NCBI GenBank assembly: GCA_029783825.1
Contig: JAREIK010002261.1
Coordinates: 246,157-310,156, forward strand
Origin: Sapria himalayana
Taxonomy: Eukaryota > Streptophyta > Magnoliopsida > Malpighiales > Rafflesiaceae
Length of the DNA: 64,000 bases
Direction: 5' to 3'
This document shows, one piece after another, positions 1 through 12,358 of the stretch (its first letter is position 1; each line of letters starts with the position of its first letter). Below the pieces are notes generated by a model. That model was given only the letters and a program-made list of their open reading frames with translations. It was not told where the DNA came from and did not search any database. The position numbers were made by a program, and so were the translations under genes.

Positions 1-214
1 TTGATTTGAGGTACATTTATACATTTATTATTCATCGATTATCTTGGATTGCTTAATCGAAGAGTAAGCATTTTTATTCTATTTTTTTTTTGTTTTTGAG
101 TATCTTCTTTAATCACCATGGTATGCTTAGATTTTGTATATAAACTTATTTGTATACATGCTTCATGCGTTTGTGATATAATGGATTGTCATTATTCAAA
201 AATAATATATAAAC

Positions 215-490
215 AGTATACATACTTAGGTTTGCCAACTTGATATCTATAAAAATAGTATATATCAATATGAATGTATATTTTATACATAACTACATAC
301 TTAGGTATGCCGACTTGATATCTACAAAAATAGTATACATCAATATCCATATGTATTTTATACATAACTAGTATACATACTTTGGTATGTCGACTTGATA
401 TCTACAAAAATAGTATACATCAATATGCATGTGTATCGTATACATAATTAGTATACATACTTAGGTATGCCTATTTGATATCTACAAAAA
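215..490 (+). repeat. ~80-bp tandem repeat, about 3.5 copies
   Basis: The string CATACTT(A/T)GGT recurs at about 221, 296, 376 and 456, a spacing of 75-80 bases. Each unit also carries a TTGATATCTA-AAAATAGTATA core and ATACATAA(C/T)TA. The inverted partner in the right arm (about 36,300-36,510) has roughly 2.5 units, so copy number has changed since the arms were duplicated. Confidence 0.85.
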
Positions 491-514
491 ATATTCAAAA
501 ATGAGTAATGATTG

Positions 515-690
515 AATTCAAAAATAAAATAAAATAAAATAAATAAAATAAATAAAATAAATGAAATGAATAAATGAAATAAATGAAATAAATGAAATAA
601 ATGAAATCAATGAAATCAATGAAATAAATGAAATAAATGGAATAAATGAAATAAATGAAATAAATAAAATAAATAAAATAATAGTTTAGC
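515..690 (+). repeat. 9-bp minisatellite (AAATAAATG-type)
   Basis: A run of AAATAAATG/AAATAAATA units with occasional C or G changes. On the opposite strand it reads as an open Phe-Ile-Tyr repeat only because nine bases are three codons. The inverted partner at 35,997-36,275 is a longer version of the same minisatellite with a different dominant variant (TATTCTATG). Confidence 0.85.
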
Positions 691-699
691 ATGTCAAAT

Positions 700-1858
700 T
701 AAATTAAATTGATTATACTCGATTGAAACAGTTTGAACTATTCTACCAACTTCTAGAAAAATCAATAATATTCACACATGTAATTGAGAATAATTGAGCA
801 AGAGTTTATCATTTCGCTTTGAAATGTTCTCTTGATATGTGTTGTTGTGTGCTAGGAACCCCAAATCACTTTTATTTATAGGCACCATTCCAAGTTTTTT
901 AATTTTTGATGCAACATTTAGTAAGCCAACACATAGCTTTCACATGTCAAGTCAATCCTTGGCAAGTATACACATCATCATATAACAAGCACACTTTCAA
1001 GCACTTGGCATTAATGCACGAGAACACATAGTAAGCACATAATCAATACATATCACTCATGTAAACCAAGATATGAAAATCATACATACTAACACATGAT
1101 ATTCATGCAAGTAAGCAAGTGATAAGCTTGTAAGTCAACATATGATATAAAAATAATTATTCTTATTTATTTTTTCAGAGACTTTATTATTATTTTCCTA
1201 CATGATTCATTTATATTCTTATGGTTGCAATTATCTTTAACAAAGATTAACATGGTGTGTGTGTCTGTGTGTGTGTGTATATATATAAAGATTTATATTT
1301 ACCATGTATCTAACATTTTATAAATTAAATTTATCTTGAAATTATATCAAACATATAATAACTTCATATTTATGTTTCTTGAAATAAAACACTTATATTT
1401 CTAATAATATCAATATTCCTTCAATAGATGGATCGTTGTGTGTGATTCCTTGTGATCTCTCTTGTGTTAGTGATGAGAGGACTTGTTGAATCAAGTTTAG
1501 TAATATTAAAATAATGATTTCATACTTATATAATAAGATCAACATATAGCAATGTGGCATGGACACTCAAGCTAAGATAGTAAAAAATATATGAGCCAAA
1601 CTTTTTTGTACATAATTATTATCAAGAATAATATTTTTATAAATAAATAGCATGGTAATAATAATCCAACCCAACAACATGGTAGACTGATCAGCAAAAG
1701 ATGAATAATCTAACACTTAAAAATATGAGTCAGATCCTCATAGATGTTGGATACGTTTTACATGGTGCTATCATATATCATGTTGTTCAGATGTTAGGAC
1801 GTGAATTTTACCTATTCTAATCATGAAGCCTCATAGCTTGTATAAGAGCCAAATAATA
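700..1858. other. Gene-free part of left arm with TG/TA microsatellite
   Basis: AT-rich sequence conserved in inverted orientation at 34,850-36,000. It contains a (TG)n-(TA)n microsatellite at about 1,255-1,287, whose partner is the (AC)n run near 35,405-35,432. It also contains the reverse complement of a TATA-like CTATAAATA at 873-881. No splice-compatible open reading frame or RNA gene is seen. Confidence 0.6.
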
Positions 1859-3588
1859 ATTTTTGGGTTGAGTTTGGGAGAAGGGTAGGTAGATAAAAAA
1901 AGTATAATATTTTAAATCTATAACATTTTTGATTTAGATAAAGGATATAAAACTATTAAAAATATTTAGAAATTTTTAATATTTATGATCCCCACAATGC
2001 CATGCAACACAATAGATTTTTTTCTACCAAATAATTTTTTATCAACTTCAATTTATGATTTTAGCCACAAAAATGTAGTTTAGTATTACTCTAACAATTC
2101 AACTTCTACCAAATGAATATTAACTATAATTTATACCATTAACAACTATGGATTATGAAGAGTTTGGGTATCTCTGTAACGTTGATGAATTTCATGCCTT
2201 ACAAAAGTATTCTTCTTACAACAACATTCATTAGGATACCCTGTATCCTACCATGTTAATAACATCATCTTTTAACACACGATAAATTTTTTGTGCTCCA
2301 ATATGTTTATTTTAAACAATTTAAAAAACTTATAAATATGAGGAGTAATTATTAGTTGAATGGTGTAGCTATTAGTTGAGTACCATAACTATTAGTTGTA
2401 ACCTACAAGCTTGAATCTAAGTTTCATGTTACACAAAATTTGTGGAAGATGTATCTTGTAAAAAATAGAAATAAAGGATATAAGAAAATATGAGAAGTAT
2501 TATGGAAATATATGTATCATTAATGAAACATTAATTTATAGTACTAGCGAATATATGTGAGTACTCTTTTATGTGAGTACTCTTTTATGTGAGTACTCTT
2601 TTATAGTTTAATATGATATAAACATATTTACTAATTATTTTTTAGTCCAGAACATATATATTAAAATATTATTTCATATCTTAATAAAAAAAATATAAAT
2701 TATTACAATTTCAAAAATATCAATACAATATAAAAAAAATTAATAACATATTATAAAAATACAATAAAATGAATTATAAAGAACATTAAAAAGTTATAAA
2801 TAAAATAAAATTTTCAAAACTATAGAGAATTATATTATATTTGTATTTTTATTTTTCTTGAGATACTAGGATGGGATGATTCATATAGATTAAGAGTATT
2901 TATAGTTTCTTTTTGTATCTATAAATGAATTTTTATTTTATTTAATAAATGATAATGTAATTTTATAATTTTTATTCATAATATTATATTATTGTGAGTA
3001 TTTATTTATTAAATTCAGTTATTTTATTTTTTATGGAAATACTCGATATGTAAAGTTTAATCAATCATTTTTATTAATTCTGTAAAGGCATGAATTTTTA
3101 GTTATATATTATTATTATTGAATATTATTTTTTTTAATATCATCTTTTTTTTTTTATTTTCTTGTAATAATCTTCATATCTTTCCTATATATATATATAT
3201 ATATATATGGACATGCAAATATATGGAAGAAATTTATGATGCTTTAGCAGAACATCTCTTCACTATAGAAATAGTAGTAAATGGCTATTAAAAATAACTT
3301 TCAGCTCATGTAGAAAATTGTAGAAATATAGTATTTCTTCTCTCTCTCTCTCTCTAAACAACATTACTGGCCATATTTTAGATATTTGTTCAAGTTGTAT
3401 GACTATATATAAATATTTGTATAACTATAAATAAATAATTATATAACTATATAACACTCTATATAATTAGATATAACTATATTTGTAAGAATGTATACAT
3501 ATATATATATATAAATCTATATATTTATTTATAACTTTATATATTTATGTATAACTATTTGTATGAATATATCTATATATAACTATAT
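1859..3588. other. 1.7-kb segment present only in the left arm
   Basis: In the right arm, the partner of the sequence ending at about 1,858 (GAGCCAAATAATA) is joined directly to the partner of about 3,588 (ATATGTTTAACTATATAAA). This stretch is therefore an insertion in the left arm or a deletion from the right arm. It is AT-rich and gene-free. It holds a 16-bp unit repeated three times at 2,555-2,602 (unit contains the palindrome GAGTACTC), a (TA)n run at about 3,187-3,209, and a (CT)n run at about 3,338-3,355. No transposon ends were recognised. Confidence 0.65.
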
Positions 3589-4113
3589 GTTTAACTATAT
3601 AAAAATAGTTATAGTTATATATACTATATGTATAATAACATATAACAATAAATAATTGTATCTTATTATATGTATTACTATAAAAGCTTTATACATAACT
3701 ATATTTAAATATATAATTTACAACTTATATTTAATATACTTTTGTATATATTAGTATTCAAAAATATATTTTACTATATCTATACCTATACATAACTATA
3801 TGTATAATTATATTAATTATATAAAAATATATATACCTAAATGTATTAATATAAGTTTAACTATACGTGTAACTATATGTATAACTACATGTAACTATAT
3901 TTATAATTACATGTATAACAACATACAACATTATGTTTAATTAATTGTGTATTACTATATATAAATATTTTTAAAACTAAAGAAAACATTATATAATTAA
4001 AAATAACTATATTTTTAACTATTTATACATATATGTGTATATATATATGTAAATCAATATACTTGTTTATAACTTTGTATATATATATGTATAACTAAAT
4101 ATAACTACTCATA

Positions 4114-4153
<40 letters not shown>

Positions 4154-4700
4154 CTATATATATTATATGTATAATAACATATAACTATACATAATTTTAT
4201 ATTATTAATGTATAACCTATATTTAAATATATAATTAACAACATTTATTTATATACATTTTTATATATTAGTATAAATAATATATTTTAGTATATCCATA
4301 CCTATACATAACTATATGTATAAATATATGAAATTATATGATAAAAAATATATACATACATGTATAAATATAAGTTTAACTATACGTGTAACTATATGTA
4401 TAATTACATGTAACTATATTTATAATTATATGTATAAAAACATACAACACAATGTTTAACTATATGTGTATTACTATATATAAATATTCTTAAACCTATA
4501 AATAACTTAATATAAATAAATATAACTTTATTTTTAATTATGTATACATATATGTATACATATATGTAAATCTATATAATTGTTTATAACTTTGTATACA
4601 TTTATTTATATTTACTTATAACTACTTGTATGCATATATCTATATATAATTATATGTTTAACTATATGTAACTATTTATAACTACATTTATTATATTTAT
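3460..4700 (+). repeat. AT-rich tandem repeat with ~0.53-kb units
   Basis: A long unit begins with TAACTATATTTGTAA-like sequence at about 3,470, 4,005 and 4,520. Each unit then carries in order ATACATATATG, TTTATAACTTTGTAT, a TGTATGAATATAT-like string, ATATACTATATGTATAATA and ATACAACA-ATGTTTAA. The same units occur in direct orientation at about 53,565, 54,118 and 54,653, and inverted at about 33,440-34,800. The location between the CACTA 5' end and the transposase in E4 suggests these are CACTA internal repeats. No coding potential. Confidence 0.75.
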
Positions 4701-4984
4701 CCTAACATATAATTATATATGGGATAATATTAATTTGTTGAACTAATTTGAAATTAAATGGCAAAAGATATAATATCAATAATATGTAAGCACATAGCAT
4801 GAGAGTGTCCGTTGATCAGACTCAGATATGGTATAATAGAAATAAGGGTTGTACTCTTACCTAATCTCAGCCTTTGGACCTCAGGCTCAAATATGACCTT
4901 GTGTAAAACAAAAGATGTAATATTTGATAAGTTTATACAGAAGAAATTTTATTTTATTTTATATAATTTTTAATTTTAATACTA

Positions 4985-5455
4985 CACTCTCTGTGTCTCT
5001 CTCTCACCCTCTCTAATTCTTCCTATCACTCAATTCCTCTTTTCTTTGTGTCACACACTCTCTCTTGTTATTTTCTTTCTAGCTCTCCTTACTTTATAAT
5101 TCTCTCTCTCTCTCTCTCCCCCTCTCCATCTCTCTCTCTCTCTCCCTCTTTCTCTCTCTCCCTCTTTCTCTCTCTCCCTCTTTCTCTCTCTCTATCTCTC
5201 CCTCTTTCTCTCTCTCCCTCCCTCCCTCTTTCTCTCTCCCTATCTCTCCCTCTTTCTCTCTCTCCCTCTCTCTCCATCTTCCTCTTCCTCTCTCTCTCTT
5301 TTTCCCTCTCTCTCTCTCTCTCTCTCCCTTTTCACCATTTCTCTCCCTCTCACTCTCCTCCCATCTCTCTCCCTCTCTCCCCCGTCTCCTCATTTCTTTG
5401 CCGCTCTCTCTCACCCCCACCTTATCTCTCTCTCTCTCTCTCTCCCCCCTCTTTT
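4985..5455 (+). repeat. Polypyrimidine (CT)n/CCCTCTTT tract
   Basis: About 450 bases of almost pure C+T, with (CT)n runs and CCCTCTTTCTCTCTCT units. Equivalent positions in the other copies are much shorter: about 25 bases of GA at 32,983-33,008 in the inverted arm and about 235 bases at 55,095-55,327 in E4. The tract lies just upstream of the transposase. Open frames here (Ser/Leu/Pro on one strand, Glu/Arg on the other) come from the repeat. Confidence 0.9.
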
Positions 5456-5857
5456 CCTTTAAACATTAAATGTCTTTTTTTTGCTTTCCTTTCTTGTGCA
5501 TTATCGCATTTGCATCCTTTATCTATTATAATTATGATATCTATTAATCTTTATCATGCTAAAAATTACTTTATCTATTAATGTAGATTCTGCAAATGCA
5601 TTGCATAGATATTCATGATATTTAATTTTTAAATATTCATTTGTAAATGATTTTATTTAATTATTTGTATATTTTGAAGTAATAGAATGTTTTATGCAAA
5701 ATAATGATTGAGGCAATCTTTTTGTAAATAAAATAGGGCAAAATGAGCTCAGATTGTTAGTGGATATACAGAAGGGTTATTAATGGATTTTTGAATAAAG
5801 ATTTTCTGATTGTGGTAGAAACTTTTAATTAATTTTGTATCTAGCCAATCGAGATTG

Positions 5858-6148
5858 ATGGATGGACAAAAAATTAAGTGTCCATGTAATCATCGCAATT
5901 GTCAGAATATCTCTTTTCATGATGCTAACACACTAAGATATCATTTGGCTAAATATGGCTTTGAGCCAAATTATTTTATTTGGTTTTATCATGGGGAACG
6001 TACAATGGCTCTGAATATTGACCAAAATAATGGTATTGGATCGATTGCTTGTGGTGAAGAATTATCAAACACATACCATAGAATGATCACTGCTAGTGCT
6101 AACTTAAATATGAATTACATGGATGAACCACCTAATCCTGAAGCTTAG
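5858..6148 (+). pseudogene. Transposase-associated (Transpos_assoc) domain, E1
   Basis: Conceptual reading begins MDGQKIKCPCNHRNC and continues with a TLRYHLAKYGFEPNY-type helix and a Trp-Phe-Tyr-His-Gly-Glu stretch. This matches the N-terminal zinc-binding-like module of plant CACTA transposases (CPC-x3-C, then RYHL-x-KYGF). The frame closes at TAG 6,146-6,148, which E2 reads as Gln (CAA). The linker after it resumes in the same frame to the TGA at 6,188. Confidence 0.85.
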
Positions 6149-6589
6149 AAATTTTATGAAATGCTTAAAGTTGCAGATAAAGAGTTGTGACCTAGTTGTA
6201 AAACACATTCACAATTGTCACCTGTGGCTCGACGAATGATGATTAAATCAGAAATCATATGTCTAAGAAATTATATGATCAAGTGACAGAACTGATGAAA
6301 GAGATTGTTCTAGATAATAATTTGATTATTAACAACTTTTACAACACTAAGAAGTTACTACGAGGAATGAGTCTACCAGTGAAAAAAATTAATTGTTGTT
6401 TAGATGGATGCATGTTATATCGGGCTGGTGATGGTGATTTAATTAGCTGTAAGTTTGTGATCATCTTCGATTTATGAAGGCACCTCATATTGTAGATACG
6501 TGATAAAAATTGATGGTTATCTTTAAGAATATGTATTATTTTCCATTAATTCCTTGATTACAGAAACTATATTCATCAAACATTACAGC

Positions 6590-7612
6590 AAATGATATGA
6601 GGTGGCATTTCGAGCACGAGGTTGAAGTAGGGGTAATGTGTCATCCATTAGATTCACCTTCTTGGAAGCATTTTAATTATATACATCAAGATTTCATAGC
6701 AGAAATTCAAAATGTGAGATTGGGTCTCTTCACTGATGGATTTCAGCCATTTGGGCAATCTGGACAATAGTATTCAACATGGCCAGTGATCGTGATACCA
6801 TATAACTTGCCTTCGCTGTTGTGTATGAAGGGGAAATATATGTTTTTGTCAATATTGATTCCACGGCCAAAATATTCGAAAGATAAGCTGGATGTTTTCT
6901 TACAGCCTCTTATTGCAGAGTTAACTCATTTATGGGATGTTGGCATGAATACATATGATATCTCAAAAAAAAAGAATTTCATTATGCGGGCAACCCTTAT
7001 GTGGATGGTAAGTGACTTTCCTACATATTCAATGTTGTTTGGCTGGAGTACTAAAAGACGATTCGCATGCCCTATTGCATGATAAATTCTGATGCATTTA
7101 ACCTCAAATTTAGTGGAGAACAATCAAGGTTTGATAACTATCATAGATATCTACCTACGAATCATCCATTTCTAAGAAATAGAACTCGATTTAGAAAAAA
7201 TAAAACTATGATGATAGTTGCACCAGTAGATCGTTCAGGAGATGATATTATGACAGAGATTCAAAGTTTGGATTTGAAGAATGTAACTCAAAAAGAAGCT
7301 ACTGGAAGTAATGGACCAATAGGCAAATTAATTGGCTGGAGGAAACGTAGTATATTTTGGGACTTGCCCTATTGGAAGTCCAATTTAATTCATCATAACT
7401 TAGATATAATGCATATTGAAACAAATGTTTTTGACAATGTTTTCAACAATGTCCGTAATGTAGAAGTAAAAACGAAAGACACTATAAAATCAAGACAAGA
7501 GCTGAATTATTACATTCAGTGTCCTGAATTGAAAGTGAATGAGGAAACAAGAAAATTTTCTAAAGCTTGCTATACACTTGATAAGAAGGCAATACATATA
7601 TTGTGTGAATAG
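6590..7612 (+). pseudogene. tnp2 (Transposase_21) catalytic core, E1
   Basis: Family landmarks are in order: NDMRWHFEHEV, a GLFTDGFQPFG motif (the Asp codon 6,735-6,737 is a likely catalytic acidic residue of the RNase H-like fold), YSTWPVIVIPYNLP, WDVGMNTYD, SMLFGWSTKRRFACP, FWDLPYWKSNL and HNLDIMHIETNVFDN. A TAG at 6,768 separates the first two blocks. A frameshift near 7,072 moves reading to the frame that encodes the Cys-Pro-Tyr-Cys segment. This is the only copy in the window that keeps the whole core; E2 has lost it and 39,040-39,725 is a shorter broken piece. Confidence 0.88.
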
Positions 7613-7664
7613 GTTAAAAATTTGAAATTCTCTAATGGATATGTGTCAAATATAGGGTAGATGC

Positions 7665-8006
7665 ATGGATATGAAGAATCTTAAGTTATTTGGAATGAAA
7701 TATCATGACGGACATGTATTTATGCAGAGATTAATACCAATTGCATTCCGTGAATTACTTCCACTAAGTGATTGGAAGGTCCTTATAAAACTTAGTTTGT
7801 TTTTCAAAAAGCTAACTGCAATCACAATCAAAAAAGATGACATGGTGAGGTTGGAGAATGACATTCCACTTATTATTTGTAAGCTTGAACGGATATTCCC
7901 ACCATGTTTTTTTGACTCGATGGAGCATTTTCCGCTCCATTTGGCATATGAAGCAAGGATTGAAGGACCAGTGCAATTTAGGTTGATGTATCCTTTTGAG
8001 AGGTAA
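7665..8006 (+). pseudogene. DUF4218 region of CACTA transposase, E1
   Basis: An open stretch with the family signatures MQRLIPIAFRELLP near its start, LFFKKLTA, a Leu-x2-Asp-Ile-x2-Ile-x-Cys-Lys-Leu-Glu segment, FPPCFFDSMEHFPLHL and a terminal MYPFER. The last codon runs into GAGAG|GTAAAT, a plausible splice donor near 8,005, with the next coding similarity (LRKLKLNVRNKEKV) from about 8,098. A frameshift just upstream separates it from the tnp2 core. Confidence 0.85.
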
Positions 8007-8089
8007 ATACATATAATTTGCTGTGTTTTATTATTTAGTACTTTAAGTATTATTGTAATTTAATCTAATTGAAACCTAACATTATGGAT

Positions 8090-8445
8090 GTATGTATCTT
8101 CGTAAGTTGAAATTGAATGTTAGAAACAAGGAAAAAGTTAAGGTTCAATTTACAATGCATATTTAGAAGAAGAAGCATCATCATTTTATTCTAATTATTT
8201 TGAAGGATCATATCAATACAAAGAATAAAAATGTGCCACGGAATTATGAAGGTCATGTGGTGGAAGGATATGATTCTATGGACAAACTATCTTTCTTCAA
8301 GAACTCTGGAAAAGCATTTGGAAGAGCAATGAAAAGATGTATGACAGATGAAGAGTACAAAGCAACTCGTAGCTACGTTTTACTTATTTGTGAGGAGGTT
8401 GCACCATATATTAAATATGTATACCCAAAATGGTTGCAGGTTTAA
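8090..8445 (+). pseudogene. Post-DUF4218 C-terminal segment of transposase, E1
   Basis: Reads LRKLKLNVRNKEKVKVQF, a stop at about 8,164, then DHINTKNKNVPRNYEGHV and a segment ending in EEVAPYIKYVYPKWLQV. In plant CACTA transposases this position carries the '...EVAPYIE.H' segment after DUF4218. E2 has the same segment at 24,112-24,480. The final codons run into a TTGCAG|GTTTAA-type boundary that may be a donor. Confidence 0.75.
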
Positions 8446-8859
8446 TTATAGTTTACTTTTATCTTTAATAGGAATTATTATAAATAGATATACATTTTTT
8501 TACTCTCTTTTTATATTTGTGTAGTATTTATGTTTAACAGTTAAAATATATGCATCCAGTAATTTCCAGCAAAGATGTCGATTATATGCTAGAAACTGAA
8601 TTTGCGAATTGGTTAAAAAATTATGTGAGAATAATTAAGTTTTATATTTTTGAATTTTTTAATTTATTAGTATCTTTTATTTGTTTATAACATTTTTTTT
8701 AATTTGTCACAAGCAATTGATCCTTCAAATAGAGATTCAATTATTTAATTCAGAATCTAAGTAAAGGCCTGTTTATATATGTGACAACCTATCCTAGGTA
8801 TTTTGTTAATGGATATAAATTTTATATAATCGGACAAGGTTCTTCTAAAATAATAATGA

Positions 8860-9415
8860 ATAGTGGTGTATGCATTAAAGGCTCAAGTTATAGTGTAGAT
8901 GAGATTGATTATTATGGTCAACTCAAAGAAGTTATTGAGTTGGAGAAACCATGGACTTGAAAACAACAGGATTATATTATTTAAGTGCGAGTGGTTTGAT
9001 CCTACATGAAATGTGAGCACAAAGATTCATTCGGATTATAAGCTAGTAGATGTTAACCATACACATAGATATAATTAATATGAGCCATTTATTATGCCAG
9101 TTCAAGCAATTCATGTATATTATTGTACAAATCTGAGTTTATCTCATGATAAGAGAGTTTAGTGGGCGATTTGCAAAATCAAAGCTCGATCAAAATTTCA
9201 AGTACCAACATCACAACAAGGAAGTGCAGACTTAAAAATTGCACCGGCATTCCAGGAAGATGACATAAATAATTTTTAGCCATTGAATGTAGATGAAGAT
9301 CCAGAAAATTAATGTGACTCAAATGGTAGCACAATAGAAATTGAAGATGATCAATTTCTATCTGAAGATGAGTTCGAACTTCTATCTGAATCATACAAAA
9401 TCTATCACTATTTTT
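8860..9415 (+). pseudogene. DUF4216 region and acidic C-terminus, E1
   Basis: Interrupted reading with the DUF4216 hallmarks: NSGVCIKG-like start, a Tyr-Gly-Gln-Leu-x-Glu-Val-Ile-Glu-Leu segment, LFKCEWFDPT, KLVDVNHTHRYN, YEPFIMPVQAIHVYY and a Trp-Ala-Ile-Cys-Lys-Ile segment. It then passes into an acidic Asp/Glu-rich tail (DDQFLSEDE). Stops interrupt it at several places, including a TAG inside the Val-Trp-Trp motif. The homologous tail in E4 (55,328-55,555) is better preserved. Confidence 0.8.
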
Positions 9416-9567
9416 GTTATAGTTTTAAATTGTTATAATTTTATTATAAATTTAAATTATCAAAAACTTTTTATAATTTGTTGATATCTATCGGTGTGTT
9501 TTATTCGAAAATCCATGCTTGTTGATCATATCCCTATTTTTGTTCTATGTTATATTTTGTAAATAAG

Positions 9568-11420
9568 ATGGCGCCTAAAGGACGTGGTTGTGGTGGAGGT
9601 TGATGTGGAAACAGTTTTGAACTAAATTCAACTAGTATGTTACATCATGTTGCAAATCAGTCCCATCTCATAGCCACCATATCGAGACTTCAACATCATA
9701 ATCACCATCTCCATTTCTATCACCATCACCATCTTTGAGACCTCTACTATTACCTTTATCAAATGTAAGCCCACCACCAATTGTGCTTCCTGCACACACT
9801 TTTGGTCCATCTCTATCTTCTACACCATAGTTTACACCGATTGTTCTCCCATTTACAATACCAACGACATCATCAAATGTCATGCCTTCCTTTGTAGTCA
9901 GTGTAAAGTATTGAGATTGTAGATGAGAGGTAAAGGAAATATGTAAAAATAAATTGAAAAAAAAAAATTGATGTATTATCAGTGGTTTTTTTAATTATTA
10001 TGATTTGCTTGTTTTTAATGTTAATTATTTATTTATATAGTTTTATTCCATCTCACAAGTATTCGGCAATAATTACAAAGGCGTTCAAGAAAATGGATAA
10101 TTCTAAAGCTTTCTCCTTGAATAAAGTTTCTGAATCGACAAAAGAGTCATATTTTAATGACTTTCAGGTAAAAATAACTAAACAAAAGCATTGAAAAATA
10201 AATATCTAATTACTTAACTTTTATGTTGATTATTATCCAAGTAGTAAATAATTGTTTTCTTGTTGTTAATATAAATTCTTTTGTCATTTTTCTATTTATA
10301 AAATAAGTGCACATGGGCACCCAAATTTGATGGAAAGATAAAATCATTATGGGAGATCAAAGCTGCTCATCTGATTTTGTCCATAAATTAAAGAAAATGA
10401 AAGAAAGACTTGATTTTATATCCGAGGAAGACTGGCCCAAGTGGCTTAATTATTGGGAGAAGCTAGTTGTGAATAAAAAATTAGATATTTCCACAAAAAA
10501 TCGACGAAGTGAGGTAGCTAGACTAGGTAGAGAAATCTCTCGACACACTAGAGGTTCATAGTCGAGCATTGAGCATGCTCGAGATTTGGTAGAAATTTAA
10601 AATTCTAAACATATCTATATTTTGTTGTTGTCCTAATAATACAATAAATAAAATCTCTGCAAGGTTTTATTAATTTAGTTAGATCTTTTTATCATTTGTT
10701 TTTTTATGACTTAATAAAAACAAATATTAGGCTGGAGAATTGGGTCGAGATCCAAATTTTTATCAGATTTTTAGGAAGATACATGTGAAGAAAGTGGATG
10801 GTCAGTATGTTGACAATAAGTCTCAGATGATTGCTGTAAAAAATTGTATTATTAATTAGAATTTATAAAACTACAGTACATTATGAAAATTGTTTTGAAT
10901 GCAAAATATTTATTTTATTTTTTGTATATTTAGAATAGTTTTTTTCTCTATTTTTATCTCATGACCTAATGGAAGAACGTGGACAGCTACTCTTCAACAA
11001 GTTGAGAGTTCTATGGATCTTCAACCAATTGACTATGATCCTATTTATTTGGAGACAATAGGAGGTCGAAAGAAGCAACAAGTATACGGAATCGGCTCTA
11101 AGGGAGTGGCATTTGTTGTAGAAGTCGTGCTTCTAATTCATCTATCTCAGTAATGGTAAATGAGGTGGTCGAACAAGCACTAGAAACAAATGAAGGTATT
11201 GTAGTTATGGAGACCGGAATTAAAAAAAAGGATGAGCAGATAACTAATTTTATGGAAGAAATGTAAGAAATTAAAGAAATGAATTATTAGATGAAAGAAA
11301 TTAAAAATGTAATACAATAGTAGATGTCCTATATGGAGTCAAAGTTAGCCGCATTGGTGCAATAAATTACATTCAGAGATCTAACTATGAATCATCGTAG
11401 GAGAGGCTAGCATTCCCTAC
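9568..11420 (+). pseudogene. TNPA-like CACTA gene (Transposase_24), decayed E1
   Basis: This is the second CACTA gene; in En/Spm its product binds subterminal repeats and helps bring the ends together. The ATG at 9,568 follows an acceptor-like AAATAAG and reads MAPKGRGCGGG before a TGA at 9,601. A Ser/Pro-rich stretch follows. An exon at 10,041-10,167 encodes FIPSHKYSAIITKAFKK and ends at CAG|GTAAAA. The next exon (about 10,300-10,588) encodes KCTWAPKFDGK, FVHKLKKMKERL, EDWPKWLNYWEKL and ARLGREISRHTRGS. The exon at 10,731-10,835 encodes GRDPNFYQIFRKIH and VDGQYVDNKSQM. A last exon near 10,967-11,420 has YLETIGGRKKQQVYGIGS. The third-exon acceptor is damaged (TATAAAATAAG where E2 and E4 have TATAG|AAT). 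Confidence 0.85.
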
Positions 11421-11931
11421 AAATTATGAGGATGATTGAGTATGAAAATTATATCTTAACTGTTATTTATTTTTGTCTATGTGTAGCAAATAATTATGAT
11501 TTTTTTTGCAGGTTTCAATATTTTTTATCCTGGTTTTGTTCTTTGCTTTTCCAATTTACCAAATTATGAATATTTGAAGTACACATTATGTGAGACAAAA
11601 TAAAAAATTATGATTCAAAGTATTCAGACATTCCATGGTCCTTCCAGTGATTAGGTCTCATATTTACCGATTTCAGCTTTATCAAAAAGAAAGCTAACTT
11701 ATCTTATCTTTATCATTCTAAAAACATTTTATTTTTGTACTCTCTTTATCCCTAAACATAATTACTAAACATCTTTTGGATTTTTGTTGAAGCTGTATGA
11801 TAATCAACTTTAATTTGTGTTTGCTCATGTCAAAAATATTTGTTTTTATATATCTATGAATATGTTTTTGTGTCTCTGAATTTTTTGGGTAGAGGTTTAC
11901 CCTATTATAGGTTTGTAAAAGCCTATTTTTA

Positions 11932-12358
11932 GTAGTGGCAGTAGTGGCAGCGACGGCAGTGATGGTAGCAGCGGCGGCCGCAGCAGCGGCCGTGGCAGTG
12001 ACAATGGCAACAACTGAGGCAGCGGTGGCAGCAACGGGAGCAATGGCAGCACCGATAGTAGTGGTAGAGGCAACATCAGCGGCTAATACAACATCAGTGA
12101 TAGAAATGGCAAGGGCAGCAACGACGGTGGCAGCTGGGGTGGCAACAACAGTGGCGGTGGGGGCGGCAGCGACAGCACTGGTAACTACGATAGCAGTAGC
12201 TGCAGCACCGTTAGTGGCACAGTGGCAATGGCAGCGGCACCGGTAGTGGCAGTGGTAGCGGCAGTGGCAGTGATAGTGGAAGAGGTGGTGGTAGACGTAG
12301 TGGCAGAGACAGAGGCAGCAGCAGTGACAAGAGGAGTAGCTGCAATGGCAACGAATGT
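11932..12358 (+). repeat. GC-rich triplet array 1 (GCAGTG-like), E1
   Basis: Irregular GCAGTGGCAGCAACGGCAG-type sequence, rich in GCA/GCG/GTG triplets and sharply GC-rich against its AT-rich surroundings. Because the period is three, several frames on both strands lack stops (Ala/Val-rich in one, Leu/Pro-rich or Cys/His-rich in others). No frame has independent coding evidence. Confidence 0.85.

Larger units (their letters stand above)
1..5515 (+). repeat. Outer left arm X of a giant inverted repeat
   Basis: Reverse-complement copies of landmarks in this stretch recur at 32,874-36,730. The first bases pair with about 36,720. The block around 700-1,140 (with the string CTAGGAACCCCAAATCAC) pairs with about 35,630-36,000. 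The block at 1,760-1,858 pairs with 34,850-34,920, and 4,690-4,980 pairs with 33,010-33,290. The block runs directly into the CACTA transposase region of E1. Its inner part (tandem AT units, a conserved block, a CT tract) is also present inside CACTA copy E4, so at least 3,588-5,515 is probably internal CACTA sequence. The arm reaches the first base of the window, so its true outer end is not visible. No gene is seen. Confidence 0.85.
5858..9415 (+). pseudogene. CACTA TNPD-like transposase, decayed (E1)
   Basis: This is the remnant of the large CACTA transposase, which in the En/Spm family binds element ends and catalyses cut-and-paste movement in the nucleus. Regions in order are Transpos_assoc (5,858-6,060), a linker (6,150-6,480), the tnp2/Transposase_21 core (6,590-7,610), DUF4218 (7,665-8,006), a C-terminal extension (8,090-8,445) and DUF4216 (about 8,860-9,180), ending in an acidic tail. 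The in-frame ATG is at 5,858. Lesions include a TAG at 6,146, a TGA at 6,188, a frameshift near 6,254, another near 6,460, a TAG at 6,768, a frameshift near 7,072, a TAG near 7,610 where E2 has Trp, a frameshift near 7,660, and several stops in DUF4216. Comparison with E2 shows these are disabling changes and not all introns. Most domains remain clearly readable, so decay is moderate. Confidence 0.9.

Noticed and set aside
495..692. Open frame of Phe-Ile-Tyr repeats, and its partner at 35,997-36,275
   Set aside because: Produced by a 9-bp minisatellite; length and amino acids differ freely between the arms.
5048..5581. Ser/Leu/Pro-rich open frame and opposing Glu/Arg-rich frames
   Set aside because: They lie on the CT tract; the length of the tract differs greatly between copies (about 25 to 450 bases), incompatible with a conserved protein.
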